Positions 35,998 through 43,187 of a stretch of 64,000 nucleotides of DNA are shown here, one piece after another. Position numbers and translations under genes: made by a program. The stretch covers positions 3,658,001 through 3,722,000 of the forward strand of contig NZ_JAMYWY010000001.1 in assembly GCF_024159265.1 (NCBI RefSeq). Reading direction: 5' to 3'. The stretch comes from Paenibacillus sp. 1781tsa1 (lineage in GTDB: Bacteria > Bacillota > Bacilli > Paenibacillales > Paenibacillaceae). The first letter of the stretch is position 1. Each line of letters opens with the position of its first letter. The notes under the pieces are model-generated. The model worked only from the letters and a program-made list of their open reading frames with translations. It did not search any database and was not told the DNA's origin.

Positions 35998-37308
35998 TTA
36001 ACCTAGTTGTTGCGAACCATTGAACCACACGGATTGGATTGACAAGGTATCAGAAATATTAGTGGTCGGATCACCGTTTATGAGAATAAGATCAGCACGC
36101 GCACCTTCGGTAATCCGGCCGCGATCATGTAGACCAAAACAACGGGCCGGTTTGGCAGTAGCCGACTGAAGAGCTTCGATCGGAGTGAACCCGGCCTTCA
36201 CCAGCAGCTGCATTTCGTGGTGGACACTGGCCCCATGAGCAAGTCCACCAAGGTTTGGAACGGGAACCGGTGCTACATCCGTCCCTACAAGAATATCAAC
36301 TCCGGCATGGTGAAGATCCATCACATTCTTAAAGCTGTTCTCCATATTGCCTTGTGGGAACGTATTGAAACTTGAGTTCAACATATCGATCCAATCCGGA
36401 CTTAATTTGGAATGCACTCGTGGATCACTCGTGAGTTCCGATGCCGGATTACCAATAATCGATGAATTCAATACCAAGCACGGTGTAACAAAAGCTCCAG
36501 AATCAGCTATGGATTTAACCAATTCGGACGTCCACTCGGGTCTGTCGATAAACAAATGGCCCAAACCGTCGACTCCAAAATTGATGGCTGCTTTCGATGA
36601 GGAAGCCGTCAAAACGTGGGCGATGACCAACTTATCGAACTTATGGGCTTCAGTAACGGCTGTTTTTAGAATCTCATCACTTAGAACAGGCAGGCCAGGT
36701 GCCCCCATGACCGTTCCTTCTTCAATCATGATCTTAATATAGTCCGATCCATTCTCCACTTGGGTATGCACATGTTTGATCGCTTCTTCAACCGTCGTCA
36801 CTTGAGGTATTTCGTCGTGATCGTGAGCGTAAGCGGCCAACATGGCTTCCCGGTCTGCCTCTGGTAACTTCTCTAGTTCCTTCAATACGAATTCAGGTAT
36901 TTCATCTCCATCTGGCAGTAATTCATCGGGGTGCCCACCAGGAGCGGTAATCGCTGTACCAGCAGAACGGACGTCCGCGATGTCATCCACATTTTTCAGC
37001 TGAATTTCGCGTCCTCTTTTAGTAAAATCGCCGTTCATTTCGAGTTCTGTTGTAACACCGAATTTCAAGGCATCTCGTAATCCGCCAATTGAGGTATGGA
37101 CATGTGCATCAATAAGACCAGGTATCAATGTTGCATTTTCTCCATCGATAATTGTTGCATCGGCTGGAATGTCTCCGCCTACTGAAATAATGGACTCTCC
37201 ACTAATGATAATATGTCTGGGAGCAATAATTTGATATCCGTCAAAGATTCGTACATTCGTAATCGCCGTAATTTCTTCTAACCCAGCATTTTGTTTTACA
37301 TTCTCCAT
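35998..37308 (-). CDS. Metal-dependent amidohydrolase (imidazolonepropionase/prolidase-like)
   Basis: A 436-residue protein, start at 37308 behind TAGGAGGAATTAGG. It belongs to the amidohydrolase superfamily. Visible are the HxH metal site H69/H71 (GLIDAHVHTS), a carbamylated-lysine candidate (DYIKIMIEEG), H in LVIAHVLT and GLGHLFID, and the catalytic Asp in ILVGTDVAP. The C-terminal sandwich strand GRITEGARADLILING is typical. Related proteins hydrolyse Xaa-Pro dipeptides, cyclic imides or xenobiotic amides; the substrate is unknown. No signal peptide. Divergent from a MarR gene, with a palindrome GTTAG-N4-CTAAC lying exactly in the promoter spacer, so it is very probably repressed by that MarR protein. 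Confidence 0.85.
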   Translation of the reverse strand: MENVKQNAGLEEITAITNVRIFDGYQIIAPRHIIISGESIISVGGDIPADATIIDGENATLIPGLIDAHVHTSIGGLRDALKFGVTTELEMNGDFTKRGREIQLKNVDDIADVRSAGTAITAPGGHPDELLPDGDEIPEFVLKELEKLPEADREAMLAAYAHDHDEIPQVTTVEEAIKHVHTQVENGSDYIKIMIEEGTVMGAPGLPVLSDEILKTAVTEAHKFDKLVIAHVLTASSSKAAINFGVDGLGHLFIDRPEWTSELVKSIADSGAFVTPCLVLNSSIIGNPASELTSDPRVHSKLSPDWIDMLNSSFNTFPQGNMENSFKNVMDLHHAGVDILVGTDVAPVPVPNLGGLAHGASVHHEMQLLVKAGFTPIEALQSATAKPARCFGLHDRGRITEGARADLILINGDPTTNISDTLSIQSVWFNGSQQLG

Positions 37309-37347
37309 CCTAATTCCTCCTAATGCGTTTTTGACTGAACACTTCGG

Positions 37348-37376
37348 AGTATAACTGTTAGATACCTAACAGTCAA
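37348..37376 (-). promoter_or_regulatory. Promoter of amidohydrolase gene with operator in its spacer
   Basis: Minus strand: TTGACT (37376-37371), a 17-nt spacer, TATACT (37353-37348). The spacer contains most of the palindrome CTGTTAG-ATAC-CTAACAG (37355-37372). Confidence 0.75.
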
Positions 37377-37448
37377 CAATCTAATATTTGTTTGACAAGT
37401 ATATTAGGATCGCTGTATAGTTTAGTTACTTACAATTAGACTCCTAAC
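37355..37448. promoter_or_regulatory. Two matching MarR-type operators, TTAG-N4-CTAA
   Basis: Site 1, CTGTTAG-ATAC-CTAACAG (37355-37372), is in the amidohydrolase promoter. Site 2, TTAG-ACTC-CTAAC (37436-37448), is just after the MarR promoter -10 box. The same half-sites at both promoters support autoregulation and repression of the divergent enzyme by one regulator. Confidence 0.6.
37392..37421 (+). promoter_or_regulatory. Promoter of the MarR gene
   Basis: TTGACA (37392-37397), an 18-nt spacer, TATAGT (37416-37421), upstream of operator site 2 and of the ribosome site GAGGG. Confidence 0.65.
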
Positions 37449-37466
37449 AATTAGAGAGGGAGATGG

Positions 37467-37901
37467 ATGGTCATGCATTCCCGAAAAGATACGCCTTATA
37501 TGGAATTGTTTCAGATTATCGGGCTTAAGTTAAAGAAAAGAGCGGATGAGAGTATAAAAGAGCTAGGATTAACTTCTCAACAAGGAAAAGTAATCGATTA
37601 TATTTATGAGAATCAAAATAATCATATTATTCAAAAGGATATTGCTGATCGGTTTCATCTGCGAGGGGCAAGCGTTACAAGCATGCTTCAAGGTCTAGAG
37701 CAAAAAGGGTTCATCGAACGTAAAATCCCGGTCAATAATGAACGACAAAAAAATATATATGTTTTACCAAAAGCCGTTGAATTGATTGAAGATTTTAATA
37801 ACTCATTTCAAAAAGTAGAGGATGAAATTGCTCAAACCCTTAATGACGAGGAGAAGCAAATCTTAAAGAAATTGCTAATCAAAATTAATGAAAGCATATA
37901 A
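37467..37901 (+). CDS. MarR-family transcriptional regulator
   Basis: A 144-residue protein; ATG 37467 lies 6 nt after GAGGG, with an in-frame ATG at 37473 as alternative. Long N- and C-terminal dimer helices flank the winged helix-turn-helix (IIQKDIADRFHLRGASVTSM, split; LEQKGFIERKIPVNNERQKN). It is divergent from the amidohydrolase gene, and the two TTAG-N4-CTAA palindromes in the 160-nt gap are the likely binding sites. The inducer is probably the amidohydrolase substrate or another small aromatic or peptide-like compound; this is inferred only from the arrangement. Confidence 0.88.
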   Translation: MVMHSRKDTPYMELFQIIGLKLKKRADESIKELGLTSQQGKVIDYIYENQNNHIIQKDIADRFHLRGASVTSMLQGLEQKGFIERKIPVNNERQKNIYVLPKAVELIEDFNNSFQKVEDEIAQTLNDEEKQILKKLLIKINESI

Positions 37902-37960
37902 AGAAGAGGAAATATATAGATAGCCTAAAGCTAAAGGAATGTTTGCCATGCAAAGACGTC

Positions 37961-38027
37961 TAAACTAACGGGAAACAATAGTCTCATAAAACCAAAGGAG
38001 GCCGCTGATCAACAGGATCAGCGGCCT
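37961..38027 (+). repeat. Conserved motif-plus-hairpin unit, copy 1
   Basis: TAAACTAACGGGAAACAATAG (37961-37981 inclusive of its last bases) is followed after 17 nt by a 12-base stem AGGCCGCTGATC/GATCAGCGGCCT (37999-38027). The same arrangement, with the same 17-nt distance, recurs at 61032-61096. The hairpin likely terminates the MarR transcript. Confidence 0.6.
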
Positions 38028-38139
38028 TATTCGACTACCGGGCAGAAAGACGATGATAATCAAAAGTGTCGCGGGACAAGAACATTGTGCCATTTCCGAT
38101 TTGTTAGTGATCTATCTGGTGATGAGATCGAATCTGTCC

Positions 38140-38479
38140 GTTCCGGTTCGTTGACGACATACGCCTCCAACAAAGTGACTGTTGTTGAGCATTTAAGCGC
38201 GTGAGCTTTTGCTGACTCTTGCTCATCCGCTACCGGATGGTATTGGCAGCCAGGATGTCATTGAGAACATAACCTGGACACCGTTTCGCATCTTGCAGTG
38301 ATGTCCAGATTCTGAACGCCAAGTCCACTCGTGGGTTGGTTTTCAAGTCGAATAAAATATTGTCTACCACAGAGACAGGAAAGTTATCCTGCCTTGAAGA
38401 AACAGTTTATGTAAGCGCATGCAGCAAGGTTAACCTTGTCGATAACACGTTTACGGATGTTCCAAATAGAATTAGCTAG
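38140..38479 (+). pseudogene. Decayed right-handed beta-helix protein (GH110-like) remnant
   Basis: Translating by eye gives QDVIENITWTP (around 38250) and, in another frame, LNAKSTRGLVFKSNKIL (38310 on) and VNLVDNTFTDVP before a TAG at 38477. These are rung repeats of a parallel beta-helix, close to the style seen in GH110 alpha-1,3-galactosidases. At least one frameshift near 38285 and a stop break the frame, and no start can be placed. It fills the 600-nt space between the MarR gene and the GH95 gene. Confidence 0.5.
38409..38423. promoter_or_regulatory. Candidate cre site before GH95 gene
   Basis: ATGTAAGCGCATGCA fits the cre consensus WTGNAANCGNWNNCW at every fixed position, 87 bp upstream of the GH95 start. 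It lies within the decayed beta-helix remnant and about one match per window is expected by chance, so the call is weak. Confidence 0.3.
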
Positions 38480-38509
38480 CAAATGAGAAAATTTTAAGGG
38501 AGAGTGCAC

Positions 38510-40885
38510 ATGAAACTTCAATATGACAAACCTGCACATGTATGGACGGAAGGGCTTCCCATAGGTAATGGCCGTCTTGGCGGCATGATCTTTGGTGGGG
38601 TGGAGCAGGAGAAAATCAGCTTGAATGAGGATACACTGTGGTCCGGTTATCCGAAGGACGGCAACAATCCTGGGGCAAAGGATGCTCTGCCAAAGGTCCG
38701 CACGCTGTTACAAGAGGAACGTTATACGGAAGCAGACACGCTGACCAGAGAGATGATGGGCCCGTACACTCAATCGTACCTGCCCTTCGGAGATTTACTC
38801 CTGCGTTTTGAACACGGGGATATCTACCATTCCTACAAGCGGACGCTGGATGTAGAAAATGCAGTGCACAGCCTTGAATATCAGATTGGCCATGTGATTT
38901 ATACCCGCGAAATGTTTGCGTCGCATCCGGATCAGGTAATTGTGCTGCGGCTGGCTGCTAGTGTGGAAGGCGCGCTGAATGTACATGCGTCACTGGATAG
39001 CCCGCTTCGGCATGTGACTAGTGCTAGGGAAGAACGTTTTGTTCTGGAAGGAACAGCCCCGGAACATGTAGATCCGAGCTATTTTGCAAGCGATGAGCCT
39101 ATTCGGTACGGTGACTCTGAACATAACAAGGCAATGGTATTTGAAGGACAGCTAGCGGTGAAGACAGAGGACGGACAGGTAACGGTGGATGGCAATGGAA
39201 TTCATGTATTGGGTGCAACAACGGCAACCTTTTATTTCAGCGCAGCTACAAGTTTTAACGGTATGGATGCCATTCCGGGAGTCGAGGGAAAAGACGCTTC
39301 CTTCATTGCAAGTTCATTTCTGGATGAGGCGGTAGCCAAGTCATATGACAGCATGCTTGACTCGCATATTGAAGATTACCGTAGGTTGTTCGATCGGGTG
39401 AAGCTCCAGCTTGGGAATTCACCTGCTCCGGAGGAGATGTCGACCGAACAGCGGATTACTACCTATGGAGCGGAGGACCCGGGGCTTGTGGAACTGCTCT
39501 TTCACTATGGGCGCTACTTGCTGATCTCAAGCTCCCGTCCGGGAACACAAGCCGCGAATCTTCAGGGTATATGGAATGCAGTAACTCGTCCTCCCTGGAG
39601 CAGCAATTATACGTTGAACATCAACACGGAGATGAACTATTGGCCTGCTGAAATATGCAATCTGGCCGAATGCCATGAGCCCTTACTGGACTTGATCAGC
39701 AATCTGGCGAAGAAGGGCGTTGAGACCGCACAGGTCAATTATGGAACTCGCGGCTGGACCGCGCATCATAACACGGATATCTGGGGACATACGGCACCGG
39801 TGGGCAATTATGGTGACGGTGATCCAAGCTGGGCCTTCTGGCCGATGGGAGGTGTTTGGCTGACTCAGCATTTATGGGAGCATTATACTTTTAGCGGAGA
39901 CGAGACGTATTTGCGTACTTCCGCTTATCCTGTGTTGAAGGAGGCAGCCCTGTTCGCACTGGACTGGCTTATTGACGATGGTAGCGGTCGTCTTGTGACT
40001 ACACCTTCGACTTCGCCGGAGCATAAATTCCGAACATCAGAAGGTGTAGCAGCGGTCAGTCCGGGTTCAACCATGGATATCTCATTGATCTGGGAATTGT
40101 TCACCAACTGTATTGAAGCCTCGGAGATTCTTGGAACAGACCCGGATTTCAGAAACGAACTGGTGAGCATCCGTGAGCGTCTTCTCCCGCTGCAAGTCGG
40201 AAAATATGGTCAATTGCAGGAGTGGTCGAAGGACTTTGAGGATGAGGACATTTATCACCGGCATACCTCGCATCTGGTAGGCGTGTATCCGGGTCGACAG
40301 CTTTCGGACGAGGAGACGCCGGAATTGTTTGTCGCAGCCAGAACCTCACTTGAGCGGCGGGGAGACGAAAGCACAGGCTGGAGTCTGGGATGGCGTGTTG
40401 CGCTTTGGAGTCGTTTCGGGGAAGGAAACCGTTCCCTGCGTCTGCTATCCAACATGTTACGCCTGGTCAGAGATGGAGCGTCGGAACACTACAACCATGG
40501 AGGGGTTTATCCGAATCTTCTGGGAGCACATCCTCCGTTTCAGATCGACGGCAACTTCGCTGCCTCTGCCGGGATAGCCGAGATGCTGCTGCAATCTCAC
40601 CGTACTTATATGGAACTGCTACCTGCATTGCCGGATGCTTGGCAGCAGGGCAATGTTTCCGGCCTGCGTGCCCGAGGCGGATTTGAGGTTAGTATCCGGT
40701 GGGACAACGGACAACTTGCAGAAGCGTATATCACTTCACACCTGGGCCGGGACTGCGTGCTTAAAGGTGAAGGTCCAGTTGAGGTAACACTTGACGGCAG
40801 CGTAGTTGAAACGGAGAACACCGATTCAAATATCATAAGTTTCCCTACATCTGCAGGACGTACCTACAAGATTAAGATGAGTTAA
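38510..40885 (+). CDS. GH95 alpha-L-fucosidase (first copy)
   Basis: 791 residues from ATG 38510, 7 nt behind AAGGGAGAG. N-terminal beta-domain (WTEGLPIGNGRLGGMIFGG, EDTLWSG) and (alpha/alpha)6 catalytic barrel. The family Asn pair is in TLNINTEMNYW (N370, N372), the acid/base E504 is in STSPEHKF, and D680 is in IDGNFA. These match 1,2-alpha-L-fucosidase residues. No signal peptide, hence a cytoplasmic exo-enzyme acting on imported fucosylated oligosaccharides. GH95 also contains alpha-L-galactosidases. First of three glycosidase genes in one direction with a second GH95 two genes on. Confidence 0.88.
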   Translation: MKLQYDKPAHVWTEGLPIGNGRLGGMIFGGVEQEKISLNEDTLWSGYPKDGNNPGAKDALPKVRTLLQEERYTEADTLTREMMGPYTQSYLPFGDLLLRFEHGDIYHSYKRTLDVENAVHSLEYQIGHVIYTREMFASHPDQVIVLRLAASVEGALNVHASLDSPLRHVTSAREERFVLEGTAPEHVDPSYFASDEPIRYGDSEHNKAMVFEGQLAVKTEDGQVTVDGNGIHVLGATTATFYFSAATSFNGMDAIPGVEGKDASFIASSFLDEAVAKSYDSMLDSHIEDYRRLFDRVKLQLGNSPAPEEMSTEQRITTYGAEDPGLVELLFHYGRYLLISSSRPGTQAANLQGIWNAVTRPPWSSNYTLNINTEMNYWPAEICNLAECHEPLLDLISNLAKKGVETAQVNYGTRGWTAHHNTDIWGHTAPVGNYGDGDPSWAFWPMGGVWLTQHLWEHYTFSGDETYLRTSAYPVLKEAALFALDWLIDDGSGRLVTTPSTSPEHKFRTSEGVAAVSPGSTMDISLIWELFTNCIEASEILGTDPDFRNELVSIRERLLPLQVGKYGQLQEWSKDFEDEDIYHRHTSHLVGVYPGRQLSDEETPELFVAARTSLERRGDESTGWSLGWRVALWSRFGEGNRSLRLLSNMLRLVRDGASEHYNHGGVYPNLLGAHPPFQIDGNFAASAGIAEMLLQSHRTYMELLPALPDAWQQGNVSGLRARGGFEVSIRWDNGQLAEAYITSHLGRDCVLKGEGPVEVTLDGSVVETENTDSNIISFPTSAGRTYKIKMS

Positions 40886-41017
40886 ATCGCGTTATGGATC
40901 GGAAGATCGTTGCATGGAAAATGCTCTGTTCCGTCTTTATAATGAGGGCAGACTTGGGCAGGAGAGACGTAACCAGCTCCACTCATGGCACAGCATGCAA
41001 CAATAAGGAGGCATATG

Positions 41018-43087
41018 ATGCTAACTCGCGATACAGCCGTACAAGTGCAGCAACAGAATGTTAATCTTGTAAGCGTTACAAATGGGCACGTGAGCCTGGA
41101 GATCAATCTTGAGAATGGTGAAGTGTCCTGCATCGGCAAGCATTCTTCCCATGTGAAAGGCATTCGTAGTGCTTTTCGCTGGCAGGGCCGGGAATACAAC
41201 ACGGATCATTATCAGAACCATGAGCTGACGGCACAGGAAGATATTGTTCGAGAAGGATTTGGAAAAGGCATCCGCTTGGTCGTTCTGCATAAAGCTTCGT
41301 TGCTGCCCCAACTGGAGCAGCATTTCTATATGTATGAATCCTCACCGTATGTATTGGTGCAGACCGCTATAGTCGGTGATGAAGAGCTTAAGACGAATCG
41401 CATGGCTGTCATCCAATCCAAAACCATATCGCTCGGAGAATCCGGCCAGAATGAACCAAGCATTCTGCGTGTTCCGTTTGACAACGATAAATGGGTGAGA
41501 TATACGGTGGTCAAGCCGCCGCTTGATGTGGAGAGTTACGAGGCGACAGCCTTGTTCGCGCCCGACAGCCGCCGGGGAATTGTGATGGGATCCCTTACGC
41601 ATAAGGTATGGAAAACAGGAATTCGTATGCAAAGCGAAAAAAGCGGACAGATAGAGGGACTTGATCTGTACGGTGGTGCTGTGAGTGAACTGACTCGCGA
41701 TTCCCAGCCTCATGGCTATGTGAAGGGAAAAAGAGTGGAATCTCCCCTGGTATTCATCGGGTTCTATGAAGACTACCGTGAAGGTCTTGAAGCCTACGGT
41801 CAGGCGAATACCTGGATTGAGGCTCAATTACCTTGGGAGGGCGGCGTTCCGATCGGATGGAACAGCTGGTCCGCGGCCATGAGTGATCTGGACTATGATC
41901 TGTATACAGCGACCAGCGATTTTCTGAAAAATGAAGTACAGCCGCTTGGATTCGAGAATGAGGAAACGTTATACATCAACTTTGATGCTTTCTGGGACAA
42001 TTTTACGCCGGAAGAGATGAAGAGCGCGCTGGACCGGGTGCGGCAAAATGGACATAGAGCGGGAACGTACTGGACCCCATTTGCCTTCTGGGGAGGGCCT
42101 GATCAGTTCGGTCAGGCGGTCGAAGGAACGAACGGCAAATACACCTATGCAGATATCCTGCTGCGTGACAGTGAGGGCGAAATTCTGCCAGATGTAGACG
42201 GTGGTCTGGCAATAGACCCGACACATCCCGGCAACCTGCAAAGAATCGACTGGTTCACGGATAAATTCATTGCGGAAGGTTTCGAATATATCAAACTGGA
42301 TTTCTTGGCACATGGCTCGCTGGAAGGACAGCACCACAACCCGGATATTACTACAGGGATCGCTGCTTATCACTATGGCATGTCTTATTTGCAGCATAAG
42401 ATCTCACCAGAAGTAATCGGACGACCGTTTTTCATTAACTTGTCCATCGCACCATTATTTCCTTATGCTTTTGCCCACAGCCGCCGTATCTCCTGTGATG
42501 TCTTCGGTACACTTGCGGATACGGAATACCTGCTGAACTCATTGACTCACGGCTGGTGGATGAGCAATACGCTCTATCGCTACAATGATCCTGATCATTC
42601 GGTGTTGTACAAGAGCTTCAACCAGGAAGCTACCGGTTGGCATGAAGGACGTAGCCGTCTGACCGCTTCAGTTATTGCCGGTACGGTGCTTCTGCTCGGG
42701 GATGACTTCCGTAAAGAGGAAGCTGCCGAACGAGCAAAAGAGTGGCTTGGCAACAAGGATATTTTGAGCGTTGCTCGTATGGGCAAAACCTTCCGTCCAG
42801 TTGAAGGTGATTTTGGGAAACTGTCTTCTGACGTGTTTGTCCTGGAATCGTCGGAAGAGAAGAGCTTCTATCTCGCCGTCTTCAATTTTGATTCTGCACA
42901 GGCAGCGGTGAAATCCATCTCGCTTGAGCGGGCCGGGCTAAACGCCAATGCCCTATACAATGTGCAAGATCTGTGGGAAGGCCCACAAGGGGAAACGTCT
43001 GGAGAGCTTATTGTCTCGCTGGAACCGGCGGAATCCAAAATCTTCAGATTGACCGTGAAGGAAAACGGATCGGAGTCAAATAATTAA
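41018..43087 (+). CDS. Clan GH-D alpha-galactosidase-like enzyme, cytoplasmic
   Basis: 689 residues; ATG 41018 is 6 nt after AAGGAGG (an ATG at 41015 is too close). An N-terminal beta-supersandwich leads to a TIM barrel starting VPIGWNSWSA. The nucleophile is D428 in YIKLDFLAHG and the acid/base D494 in RRISCDVFG, the GH27/GH36 (clan GH-D) pattern. It aligns along its length with the central part of the large secreted protein at 47450-52027, so the locus has an inside and an outside version. No signal peptide. Could be an alpha-galactosidase, alpha-N-acetylgalactosaminidase or a related retaining enzyme; the family within the clan is not certain. Confidence 0.78.
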   Translation: MLTRDTAVQVQQQNVNLVSVTNGHVSLEINLENGEVSCIGKHSSHVKGIRSAFRWQGREYNTDHYQNHELTAQEDIVREGFGKGIRLVVLHKASLLPQLEQHFYMYESSPYVLVQTAIVGDEELKTNRMAVIQSKTISLGESGQNEPSILRVPFDNDKWVRYTVVKPPLDVESYEATALFAPDSRRGIVMGSLTHKVWKTGIRMQSEKSGQIEGLDLYGGAVSELTRDSQPHGYVKGKRVESPLVFIGFYEDYREGLEAYGQANTWIEAQLPWEGGVPIGWNSWSAAMSDLDYDLYTATSDFLKNEVQPLGFENEETLYINFDAFWDNFTPEEMKSALDRVRQNGHRAGTYWTPFAFWGGPDQFGQAVEGTNGKYTYADILLRDSEGEILPDVDGGLAIDPTHPGNLQRIDWFTDKFIAEGFEYIKLDFLAHGSLEGQHHNPDITTGIAAYHYGMSYLQHKISPEVIGRPFFINLSIAPLFPYAFAHSRRISCDVFGTLADTEYLLNSLTHGWWMSNTLYRYNDPDHSVLYKSFNQEATGWHEGRSRLTASVIAGTVLLLGDDFRKEEAAERAKEWLGNKDILSVARMGKTFRPVEGDFGKLSSDVFVLESSEEKSFYLAVFNFDSAQAAVKSISLERAGLNANALYNVQDLWEGPQGETSGELIVSLEPAESKIFRLTVKENGSESNN

Positions 43088-43124
43088 GCGGAACCATGAT
43101 CGATTTTAAAATAAAAACAAAGTC

Positions 43125-43160
43125 AAACGCGCGCTTTTGTATCTCACAGATCGCGCGTTT
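43125..43160 (+). repeat. GC-rich inverted repeat before second GH95 gene
   Basis: AAACGCGCG (43125-43133) pairs with CGCGCGTTT (43152-43160) across an 18-nt loop, with further flanking ACAAA/TTTGT pairing. It lies between the GH-D stop and the ribosome site of GH95. It may be a weak terminator or processing hairpin. Confidence 0.45.
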
Positions 43161-43187
43161 ATTTGTTTGGGGACTGGAGGACATGAT

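Noticed and set aside
37902..38140. Possible small gene before the beta-helix remnant
   Set aside because: No start with ribosome site; the sequence is occupied by the motif-hairpin unit and otherwise unreadable.
38409..38423. Consensus-fitting cre site taken as proof of catabolite control of GH95
   Set aside because: Kept only as a weak feature: it overlaps former coding sequence, and about one chance match is expected in a window of this size.
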